Shown here one piece after another: positions 20,651 through 64,000 of a stretch of 64,000 nucleotides of DNA. The stretch spans positions 1,060,044 to 1,124,043 of the forward strand of contig CH003364.1 of assembly GCA_000149265.1 (NCBI GenBank), given 5' to 3'. Source of the stretch: Ciona savignyi. Lineage: Eukaryota; Chordata; Ascidiacea; Phlebobranchia; Cionidae. Position 1 is the first letter of the stretch; each line of letters starts with the position of its first letter. The translations under genes were made by a program, and so were the position numbers. Under the pieces are notes generated by a model. The model had not been told where the DNA came from. It saw only the letters and a list, made by a program, of their open reading frames with translations, and searched no databases.

Positions 20651-23600
20651 TCAACCGTGTACGAAGTCTCCCATGTCTTCATCATCAGTGATGCTGAACA
20701 TCCTCTCTGCTTCTATCAGCTTATTCCCGGACCTGGGTCAATATGAATTGGATAATATGAGCTACTTATAGTGGGCTTGGCCAATATGAATGGAAAATAT
20801 TAGCCGCTTGCACAGGCCTTAGCACAGACATGGGCAACATACTGCCCGTAAAGGGATTTTGACCGGGCTGTAGACTATCTAACCATACCCTGTAATTTAT
20901 ATATTGAATACTATTCATGTTATAATCTGGTCTACCAAAAACTTCATTTTTCCACATCTGGTCCGCACACTAGAGATGTTACCCAACCCTGCCTTAGCCA
21001 ATAGCAACGAATTAAAGCAGCAATTTTACTGGTCTATTTAAATTGCTGCATACATATATACATATTCAAAATTAAAAAAATCCAATTGAAAATCTATGAG
21101 TTTTATTGTTTTTAGACCAGAATTTTATAAGCTGCATTTTACTTAGTAATACATCAATTTTAAACCTCGCGGTTATCTGAGGATTGCCCATGTGTTAACC
21201 TTCTTGGTTTTCCCATTCACAATAATACTGAGCTTCCTTTTAACAAAGATATCCTTTCGATACCTTTCGATAACAAAAATTCTTTTTAATTGAATACGGT
21301 AATGAACATTGAAAATAGTGTTACATATCAAAAAACAACCAAATAGACACATGAACAGTCCATGTACAGAGCAAAGAATAACAGTCGGTCATCAGTCATT
21401 TAACCGGCATTTGAACTACAAAGACATGTGCTTGACATATTAAAAAAAATAAAGGATTTTAGGCTGAAATATTAAAAAATAAAGGATTTCAGGCTGAAAT
21501 ATTGAAAAATAAAGGATTTCAGGCTGAAATATTAAAAAATAAAGGATTTCAGGCTGAAATATTAAAAAATAAAGGATTTTAGGCTGAAATATTAAAAAAT
21601 AAAGGATTTCAGGCTGAAATATTGAAAAATAAAGGATTTCAGGCTGAAATATTAAAAAATAAAGGATTTCAGGCTGAAATATTAAAAAATAAAGGATTTT
21701 AGGCTGAAATATTAAAAAATAAAGGATTTCTGACTGAAATATTGAAAAATAAAGGATTTCAGATTGAAATATTGAAAAATACAGGATTGATAGTTTTGAG
21801 ATGCCGGTTCCTGTTTTATAGTATCTGTTTCAGGCACCTTACAATATTTATTTTGCGATCAGATGTACCAACCTGGATCCAGTGTTTGCTGTGTTTAGTT
21901 TGTTGATACTAGTGTTGGCATTTCCCACCGGTTCCAATCGTGTGCCTGGCATTTCTTCACTGCGATTGTTTTCGTCCAAACCTGTGTTTTTAAACTTGGG
22001 TAACTAAACACATTATTTGAATGAGGTAAACAGACTATACCAGTTGGGCGGACAATTGAAAACCACCACACTTACTGTTAGTTAACCCATGCCCACAGTC
22101 AGTAGCTTTCGCAGTGTGTATCGTAGCTGATCTATATTAATTATTAGTAAAATTTTAGTTTAATTATATAATTATCATATGGACAGCTATCGTATGAAAA
22201 AATTATCACAATTAGAAGCTGCTGTATTGCATTCCTATCCGCTAACTTTATTTTAGGTTTTTTTTCCACTCTGGACCACGCTTTTGGGCTACACCTTCTC
22301 CGAAAGCCAGCTCCTCCACAGTACTGGTCGCGATTTACCGCACACTATTCTTCAGGGCTCTATATCATTTGGTCTTAAGTCAATTTTGTTTGCTCATTAT
22401 TATTCTAGCTTAGCTTTGGTGGCCATGTCCGCTATATTCATTTGATTGTATCCTTTTTTTAAATGATGTGTTTTAATGACTGTTTGTTTTGCCGTATTTT
22501 CCTGTTTCTGTGTCGTGGTTTGATTCGTTTTTCATATTTTAATACTGTGGCAAAAAATAAATAAACTAAACTAAAACTAAAAAGTTTTCAATGAAAATTT
22601 GTACCTTACTTTATGTATCCAATAATCTAATTAACACAATTACATTCTATCTTTTAGTGTACCAGGTAAGGTAAACATACAAACCATGCTAATTGTGTAT
22701 CCTGCCCGTTGGTCTAACGGTAAAGTGCATCGCCTTTCAATCGAACGGTTGCAGGTGCGAAACTGGTCACTAGCTAGTCGGTTGTGTCCTTGGGCAAGGC
22801 ACTTTACGGACATTGCCTGAATCCAGCGGATTAATGGGTTCTACCAAATTGAAGAAACATGTCTATCACATACAACACACTGCAATAGCTCCGGTTACCC
22901 GACGGTGGGCGCTAGGTGCTCTCACAAATGCCCGTGTGTTAACTCCCTTGGTTTTCCCATTCACGGGGATAAAGATGAATATCCTATATCCCCCCTATCC
23001 TAGGTACTTAAGGCATTACCTGTAGTGAATTTATCCCACTCCAATTCCTGATTCTCGGAGCCAAAAGTTTCATGGGTGATGAAGTCTTCCTCACTTGACA
23101 TCCCATCTCCTCCGCGCTCCATGGAGGGAAGAGCATCTCCACTCTCTGGATGAAGATCTTTATCTGCAAGGTTCACGATTTTAGGAGGACGTATTGAAGA
23201 ATTCAGGACTTTAGATAGATATTTTTAACATTTCAGGATTTTAGGCTGACGTATTAAAAAATTGAGGATTTCAGGCTGAAGTATTGAAAAATTCAGGATT
23301 TTAGACTGAAATATTGAAAGGTACCAAAAGGGGTTGTTACAAACCCAGCAAAAAATAGTCAATTTCAAAACAATGTATTGAAAGGAAATTCTTTCATTTC
23401 CAATGTATTGGAAGGAATATATTTCATTTAAACCAATATATGGTAAAATAACAAACTCATAAAAAAATACTAAGGTATGAACTGCAGTATTTTGTAAAGA
23501 GTGGCTTAACAGTAGTGCAAACTTCACTGTTAGCTGGGTGTTTCTTTTGATAGCAGTCGTCTGTGTTATTGGGCATGGCAATTTGCTAAAGTTTCTTAAA

Positions 23601-26600
23601 TCCAGTGGATTCTATACCGGTAAGTTAAATTAGGGCTATATCACCGACTCCATTGTATATACCTATTTCTGTTGCCAGCTTCGGGCTTATTTTGTAAATA
23701 AATACCAATTAAAACAGATTTGCAATAGATTTATCAAATAATCGTGGTAAATAATTTATACGAATATTTTAAATACCCTTCCCGGAATAACTTCACTAGT
23801 CGTGCATTACTTCTCTTTACTAGCCTAACTTTGCAATTAAATCAATTGATTTTCAAAACGAACTAGGGTTATTGTACTACTAACCTAGATTATTGTTGGC
23901 ATATTGGTGACGAAACGCGATCGACCGGGATTGAACTTCTTTTAAAAAGTCTTCAAAGTCATCCTCCACCTCATCCCTGTGGCAGGAAGATAAATATCAT
24001 TTTTCCATCATTTGCAATGACTAAGTTTTATATTTGGTAACATACGGACACACCATGTCCAACCCGGTATGTTATAAGAGCGACTTGCCTTACGATCTGC
24101 CATATTGGCAATCTTTTTTTTTATTCCAACTTCTTGCATCTTGGTATTTAGTTTTTGTCCAATCCAAGTAGAAATAATGTGTGGCCCTACTCTTTACATA
24201 CTAAGCTTAACAAACAAGGCATTGGGCAGAAACTTTTTAACCAAAACATTTAACTGATGATAGCATTGTACCCAACAAATACAGAAAACAATTCATTTTT
24301 TTCATAAATCCTGTTAAGTTAGGTTAATATGGCCATTTGAATCACAATCCCCATTTAAAATCTTCATTTGAAAACCGGCCATTTGAAATCTCAAAAGGCC
24401 ATTAGAATCTTTACCAAAGTTTATGGGGGATTTTATTCAATAGATTTATCACCTTCTATTGTCCACTTTGGCATATTAATCATTATTATCACCACTCGCT
24501 AGGATGTGCATCAAACAACAAATCGCAAAAACATAAATTCAGGTTTATGGCTTCTTAATAAAACAAAAATATGCAAATAAGGTCAGAGATTCCAATTTAT
24601 TACGTATTAACTCCTATATCAAGTAACCATCCCTGTTTTACAGTGTAAAATGTCTGTTCAATAACAACAGTAACAAAACAGTATTGTAACACAGTATATC
24701 TAATTATATTAAGCACAATGAAATGAGTCATAATTACTAACAGTGTCAGACTTCGTCGATTAGATGAATTTCCAACTGTGGATGCTAGGTCAGCTGACTG
24801 CTCCTACAAAACAAGAATCTTTTAAATTTTTGTTGTGACTTGTTCATGTTAAATAACAGGAAATTATCTATTATTTAAAGTTATTTTATTGTAAAGAACT
24901 GATGATTTTTTACCACTAAGAATGATCAACACTCTCTATATATATATACTGAGTATTTCAAACTATGATTCATGTTTATAATTTGGTTGTTAGTGTTAAC
25001 ACATATGTGCGGGAGTCTATTGAATGCTATATGCTGGGGCCAATATATAACTTGCCCTGTAAAACACGGGGTCAGGGTTTGTTATTCTTTAATCAGCAAA
25101 TAAATCACCATAATCAGTGGGGCATCATTTAATGGTTAACTGGTTATCCGTTTGTTGTCAGTGAACCACTAATCAAAACGTTTTATCACTTTACCAATGT
25201 ACACTACTTTAAATTAATCTTTAATACTGAAAATGTACCGATAAAGCTAGAGAAATTTAGAGTTTTTGAGATTTTATTAAACTATATTTTAAACAGACAT
25301 GACAATTACTGAGCAAGGGTTAACAATTTTAAAAATCTAAGTATACGCACAGCCCTAACATTCAGCATCTTGTTGATACTAACATTACCACTATATTCCA
25401 TTCTACTCACACGCAAGGAAAGAGTAAAGGACGCAGCACGAGCTGCTTGTTTCTGTGCTTCCAAATATGCCTCCTCTTCAACCCGAATCGCCTCTTCTTC
25501 ATCAAACATCTAAGTTGAATTTAAAATAAATTATTTATTTATAATAAACAAAATGGAATAAGCAGGGCAAAAAATCCATTAAATTTCGGAATTCACTCGC
25601 ATGTAGAAGCGCATGTTAACTCGCATGTGGAAGCTCAACTTAAGTAAATCTTCTATGCGAGAAACGGGAGAAGCCATGTCTATTATTTGGAGGCTCCACA
25701 GGTATAATGAACACGATCGCAATGATGAGGATTTGTTTTTTCCCCCATACGCCAGTTGCATAGAAAACGCTTGCGGTAAACGTTAATTAGATTTTTTTGC
25801 AGGAGTAAATTCGAACTCGCACATATTTTTGGCCCTGAATAAGTTTCACGAAAATGCATAATGTTATTTTAGAGATGAAAGTAACGCAAAAACAACATCA
25901 GTAAAGGCAATAATTAATGTCCAACTCAAATTTATATAAAATAAAAAGTTAAAGTTTGGCATGTTTAAGTTTAAACTTCATTTACATATATATTATCAAA
26001 GCAATGTAAGATGTATAATAATGAGTGTCTTTTAGAATACCAATATTTAAGATAATATTAAATATCACTACTTCGATTTGTATTATCAGTTTAGTTTACT
26101 CAAACTAAACAATATTTTAAAAACACGAATAAAAACACATGCATATACGCAAAGAATGGTATATCTATTACAAATACATATACACAAACAAGCCAAATGG
26201 GTTCTTTTTAAATGTGGTAGCTGTACTAAAAGTGTCATTACCTTTTTATCAATTTGTTCATCAACTTTTCGTTGTTGTTCAATGATTTTATCATATTCTC
26301 GCTTTACCAACAATTCTCTCTCTTCTCTAGTAATTGATCTAAAAAAATTACAAACAATATTGTTTATATATTTGGACAGCACAATGCAGCTCAGAGTTAC
26401 GATGGTTAATGCACATAGCACAGCTGGTAAGATTTTGGTATAATTATTTCATTACAAATTTTATGCAGCCAACGAGTCTTATTCAAGGTAAAATACTGTT
26501 ACTACTTACGAAACATCTGTCCCATAAATCGGTTTATCATCATCAAAAACTAGGTTTTCAAATTCAACCCCCAGGTTTTTTGCATCGTCATCCTTATATT

Positions 26601-26617
26601 TTACCATGTATTTCAAA
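20651..26617 (-). CDS. AP1AR: AP1AR/gadkin orthologue, first exon missing
   Basis: Eight phase-consistent exons: 26510-26617, 26242-26338, 25411-25509, 24742-24803, 23885-23976, 23020-23163, 21873-21981 and 20651-20732 (stop at 20651), together 263 residues plus stop. Matches to vertebrate AP1AR are LGVEFENLV; the coiled coil TREERELLVKREYDKIIEQQ with EEEAYLEAQKQAARAA; the acidic VEDDFEDFLKEVQSR; and the LEW motif (NQELEWDKF). AP1AR is a membrane-anchored AP-1 partner that links endosomal vesicles to kinesin-1 and restrains Arp2/3. The family N-terminus (MGNC, acylated) is absent: the first visible exon starts at phase 2 with no ATG of its own, so at least one coding exon lies upstream, perhaps in the N gap. 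The last two exons are less conserved and rest mainly on exact phase agreement and acidic composition. Confidence 0.85.
20825..20991 (-). mobile_element. hAT-type MITE
   Basis: Reverse-oriented copy with termini CAGACATGGGCAAC and GTTACCCAACCCTG. It is flanked by 8-bp duplications, CCTTAGCA (20817-20824) and CCTTAGCC (20992-20999), as expected for hAT insertion. It lies in the last AP1AR intron. Confidence 0.75.
21451..21780. repeat. 30-bp tandem repeat in AP1AR intron
   Basis: Eleven back-to-back 30-bp units (AAAGGATTTCAGGCTGAAAT followed by a T/A-rich 10-mer). The 120 bp at 21481-21600 recur exactly at 21601-21720, so the array has a four-unit higher-order period. Related degenerate units lie at about 23190-23320 in a different AP1AR intron. 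Confidence 0.95.
22420..22580 (+). mobile_element. Retroposon 3' tail family
   Basis: A conserved segment (GTCCGCTATATT, GACTGTTTGTTTTGCCG, CATTAATTAACACTGGGNC-like) ending in AATAAACTAAACTAAAA. Related copies occur at 18380-18541, 28862-29000 and 45560-45718, always ending in the same A-rich tail, as expected for the 3' end of a LINE or SINE. Confidence 0.55.
22702..23002 (+). mobile_element. tRNA-derived SINE, full-length type copy
   Basis: The head resembles a tRNA with internal pol III boxes (B-box-like GGTTGCAGGTGCGAAACTGG). A long unique body follows (GCTAGTCGGTTGTGTCCTTG, GCAATAGCTCCGG), ending in CCCATTCACGGGGATAAA and a tail of ATCCT-like units. The same structure recurs throughout the window in both orientations. 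Confidence 0.8.
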
Positions 26618-26818
26618 CTGAAATAAGTAACATAGAGTTAATCCCTAAACCTAAATGCTGTGGGTAAACAAATGAGTAAAAAAATTGTAAAACATTTTTT
26701 AGCAATTTTGTAATTTTAAACTAAACTTGACATTTTTGATGTGATTAAATTAGTAATTGTTTCTGTATACTAGTATTTCCATTATAATGCTTTGGACCTA
26801 ATGTGTGCATTAACCTTA

Positions 26819-27082
26819 NNNNNNNNNNNNNNNNNNNNNNNNNNNNNNNNNNNNNNNNNNNNNNNNNNNNNNNNNNNNNNNNNNNNNNNNNNNNNNNNNN
26901 NNNNNNNNNNNNNNNNNNNNNNNNNNNNNNNNNNNNNNNNNNNNNNNNNNNNNNNNNNNNNNNNNNNNNNNNNNNNNNNNNNNNNNNNNNNNNNNNNNNN
27001 NNNNNNNNNNNNNNNNNNNNNNNNNNNNNNNNNNNNNNNNNNNNNNNNNNNNNNNNNNNNNNNNNNNNNNNNNNNNNNNNNN
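26819..27082. other. Assembly gap (N run)
   Basis: 264 unspecified bases. It sits just upstream of the first visible AP1AR exon and may hide the missing 5' exon. Open frames drawn through it are meaningless. Confidence 0.99.
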
Positions 27083-29673
27083 AGACTTTGTATTTATACT
27101 TTCGGGTGGAATTTTGACCTATAAATTGGATGATCCTACAAAAACATAGCTGAAACTGGGATGTGTAAAACATTTCAAATTTAAGAGGCTCCATTTAACA
27201 GTATTGTATACATATATTCTATATATTAAATGAAGTTAAACGTGAAAAACATTTTGATTGCCTTCACGATGACGTCTGGGTATTTAAGCTACCACCATGT
27301 GGAGAACAAAAATAGGGTTGAAGCATATTAGTTGTAATTGCTGTCCAGTTTAGTTTGTTTTTTTCGATCCTTTATTACATTAAAAAGATAGCACAAAACA
27401 CAAATATTTAAAAAAGGATGTTAGTAGTTGAAACACGTTAATCAATCAATCATATTTATTTGTTAAATCATAGAAACAAAATAATAATAAAAAGGAAAAT
27501 AAATAAAAGTTTAACAAGGAGACACAGAGAAATCATGCGGTTATCAAAGCAAGTGCCACCTTATGATAAATGTAAATTAAAATATGTAAATAAATAAAAA
27601 ATAATGAGAATGTCAGTGTAAAAAAGGGTTACATGGACCAAAACTTAACCAAACTATGAAATGCTTGATGAACGGTGATATCAATCCAACAGATTCGGTC
27701 TAGTGGGTTATTCCGTTGACTTTCAGCCAAAGGTAAAGACATTGCAGGTATGAAACTAGTCACTAGCTAGTCGGTTGTGTGCTTGGACAAGGCACTTATC
27801 GGACAGTGACTTAGCCTGGCGGATTAATGGGTTCTACTAAATTAAAGAAACGTGTAAATTATACAAAACACACTGCAATAGCTTCGGTAACCCGACGACG
27901 GTGGACGCAAGGTGTCTTATTTAAACTTACTATCATTACGTAATGTAAGTCAGCAAAAAATGCTTCTTTAATCAATTCAATAAATATACACGATATAACA
28001 AAAAAAGTGCTGTAGATATTAAGCCTTACATCGAACAAAACAAATTGCGAAAAAAAATTTATTTTAAATCAAAATTAATAAATTTAAAACTTAAGTAAAA
28101 GTGTGAAAGCACGACCAAATAAACAGAGTTATTTTTGATAGGAGTAGGCCATTGCTTTTTAAAACAACTAGATATGTAAAATTGTGTGTACTATTTGCTT
28201 TCTACATTTCTTCTTTAAAAATGGCACATCAGCAACAAACAAACAAATACGACAATCTGATAACTGCCCTAGCTCATCACGTCAGCTGATTAGACCTGAG
28301 ACTGATGACGTCACATGGAATAAAACAGTTCCGCCTCATCGCTTTGAAAACACAACATTTCATTTTATCACCAAATTTATTTAGGAAGACAGCAGAGAAA
28401 ATTTTTGGACAAGAAATAGTTGACTAAATTTAATAACATTTTTACAGGTTCGTCAAACGACATTTAATATGAAATACAAAAATATTTATTTTCAAATATT
28501 ACTGTTTTTTCTGTCGTGTTATATTTTGTTTCGACAGAACCGATTGTCGACAGGTAAGGCTACCGGAGTTGTGTATGATTCAGACTTTCCTTTAATTTAG
28601 AAGGAATCATATATTCATGTTCAGTCATTTTCCGTAAAGTACCTTGCCCAAGATCACAGGCGATTAGCTAGCGACCAGTTTCGAACCTGTAACCATAGTA
28701 TACTAAACAGATTAGTATACTATGCTGTAACCCTTTTACATTTTTGGTCAAACGTTTATTAATGACGTCTTGTGTATAGGTCATATGAGATATTCATTTG
28801 ACTAAAAAATTGTTAATTATTTTTTAAATTGTTAATTATTTTTGGTTTCAACAGTATTGTTTTCACCTAGGTTAATGGGTCGCGTCCGCTATATTAATTT
28901 AGTTACATTCATTTTTTAAATGACGTGTTTAACTACTGTTCGTTTTGCCGTTTTTCTGTTCTTGTGTCGTGTTTTTGCTTCATTTGCCATTAATTAACAC
29001 TGGGTTGGTACCCGCTTTTTCCAAGCCAAGTTTAAAACAGATGATTGTTTTTTTTTGTATAGAAATCTGTATATGAATCGGTCACGCTAACCATTCGGCC
29101 ACACATGCTGTATATGAATAGATCGCGTCAATCATTTTGCCACACAACCGTAAATACCGGTATCCAGGTGTTTCACACACGTAGTAGTCTATTAGCATCT
29201 TGGATATGTATTTCATGTTTTAATTATGTAGGTTTTACGCGTTTTAGGTGTTTTTATATATATTATTAAACCTCGCCCAATAGATAGTGTATAAACACAT
29301 ATTAGATCTCTATGGTTGTCCGGAATTGGCATGTGGCCTTCTCTTAGGTATTTAAATACATGTTTTGCTGAATAACAATGGTGGTGATTCCCCAATGTTT
29401 CTTTGGAAGCAGCATGTTATATAGGCTGCATGCCGGTGTTTTAGTTTAACTGTAAAGTTGGGTGGTAGTGGAGCAGTGCTTCGTGAAATAAAGATGTTAA
29501 TTGTGCATCTTCTAGTTGATTTTGTTGGGAAGTTTACAAAAAAATTAGAGAGACGGAAATTGTTTCTTTCCTCTCATGATATACCTCGCCCCGCACGTGT
29601 TATAACCCGTCCCGCTCCAGTTATGACAAAATAGCACGTCCCGCTCTATAGTGTGTGTTATCCCGCAGATTAT

Positions 29674-29961
29674 TCCGGCCGGTTAGTCTGGCGGTTAAGT
29701 GCGTCGCCTTTCAATCGAAAGGATGCAGGTGCGAAATTGGTCGCTAGCTAGTCGGTTGTGTCCTTGGGTAAGGCTTTTTAGGGACATTGCCTGTACCCAG
29801 CGGATTAATAGATTTTACCAAATTAAAGGAACGTGTCTATCATATACAACACATTGCAATAGCTCCGGTAACCCGACGATGGGCGCGAGGTGATCTGACG
29901 ATTGCCCGTGTGTTAACCCCCTTGGTTTTCACGAGGATAATGAACATCCTATCCTATCCTA
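29674..29961 (+). mobile_element. tRNA-derived SINE, near full length
   Basis: Head starting near GGCCGGTTAGTCTGGCGG, B-box-like GCAGGTGCGAAATTGG, body and tail ATCCTATCCTATCCT. It is one of the best preserved copies. Confidence 0.8.
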
Positions 29962-30404
29962 TTGTAGCCCATTTGAAACTGCTAAGCAAGCGAACCAACA
30001 CATAACAATTAAACTAACGGTGCGCTTGCTCGCGGTTAAAATGTACTTATAAAACCTAAGACTCTCTCCACCTATTGCATATGCTTTCTTGGTTTTAAGC
30101 TACAATTACACACAATTGCGCATCAGCGGGCAGGCGGTAGTTTTATTATATTTTTTTATCGGGCTAGATTTTGAAACTGTGTTGGTCTCACCAGAAAGTC
30201 CGTTTATATATTTAATTCTGTATACGTATCGGTAGTGTTAATCATTCGGCCACACGACTTTTTTTTATAGTAACCACACGCTAGCGCGAAATATCTTGAC
30301 AAACCCACACCAATGCGCCAACTCAAAAGCGCGTTGATCCAGCCTAACAACTTTGGTTTATAATAATATCCAAATAAATAACATAGCTGTTATTAAACGA
30401 ATCA

Positions 30405-30410
30405 TTTATT
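30405..30410 (-). terminator. Poly(A) signal of the TSP1/vWA gene
   Basis: Plus-strand TTTATT (AATAAA on the minus strand) about 120 nt past the stop at 30528, suitable for a short 3' UTR. Confidence 0.5.
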
Positions 30411-30527
30411 CATTTCTGAGCCACGTTAGTATAGCTACTATAACTTATGTACAAAGAAAATATTTTTTGGCAGTAGGAAGAGACGTGTAAGCCTCTTAAA
30501 ATTTGGCCTCTTTTAAAGAAAGAAAAC

Positions 30528-64000
<33,473 letters not shown>

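Larger units (their letters stand above)
27083..30527. other. Intergenic region upstream of AP1AR
   Basis: No supported exon. It contains SINE copies at 27690-27912 and 29674-29961 (forward), a reverse SINE fragment at about 28555-28700, a retroposon tail at 28862-29000, and tRNA-like fragments at about 29070-29150 and 30150-30265. A perfect CRE palindrome TGACGTCA at 28306-28313 could belong to an AP1AR promoter, but this is not demonstrated. Confidence 0.5.

Noticed and set aside
21451..21780. CRISPR-like array
   Set aside because: The 30-bp units are directly adjacent with no unique spacers, and the genome is eukaryotic.
22702..22770. A tRNA gene at the SINE head
   Set aside because: It recurs with the same downstream body many times and does not fold convincingly into a full cloverleaf; it is a tRNA-derived SINE head.
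26745..27194. Open frames running through the N gap
   Set aside because: Unknown bases cannot be read; the flanking residues show no family features.

Overview
The window reads as nuclear DNA of a compact, AT-rich metazoan genome, most likely a tunicate of the Ciona type. This rests on conserved animal genes with canonical gt-ag introns, short intergenic gaps, a scattered tRNA-derived SINE and small DNA-transposon relics. There are no bacterial operons, rRNAs or CRISPR arrays. A 264-base run of N (26819-27082) marks an assembly gap. Every gene recognised lies on the minus strand, so transcription runs from high to low coordinates.

Reading from the left: 1-6236 holds the 5' part of a CHERP orthologue (SURP plus CID domains), whose 3' end lies outside the window. 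A one-exon URM1 (6553-6852) and a one-exon DTL/CDT2 (7345-9222) follow closely upstream. Positions 10009-18038 hold a secreted CAP/SCP-domain protein. Its largest exon is a Thr-rich, mucin-like array of about seventy 30-bp repeats, and two single-base insertions break its reading frame. Positions 20651-26617 hold an AP1AR/gadkin orthologue whose first coding exon is missing, possibly lost in the N gap.

Positions 30528-64000, more than half the window, are one giant gene still open at the right edge. At least 44 thrombospondin type-1 (TSP1) modules, one per phase-0 exon and mostly exactly 156 nt, are followed by one Sushi/CCP domain and two von Willebrand A (vWA) domains with complete MIDAS motifs, then the stop codon. 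At least 2732 residues are encoded here. It looks like a large extracellular matrix, adhesion or immune-recognition protein. I know of no named gene with this domain order, and it is the best candidate here for something undescribed.

Introns and intergenic DNA hold a tRNA-derived SINE with a tail built on ATCCT (20 or more copies or fragments), a second tRNA-like SINE, a retroposon tail family, a hAT-type MITE with 8-bp target duplications, a piggyBac-like element flanked by TTAA in CHERP intron 1, and several minisatellites. CHERP, URM1, DTL and AP1AR are housekeeping functions (splicing, tRNA thiolation, replication licensing, vesicle traffic). The CAP-mucin and TSP1/vWA genes are secreted, lineage-elaborated proteins. 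Exon coordinates were derived by hand from reading frame, splice sites and phase agreement.
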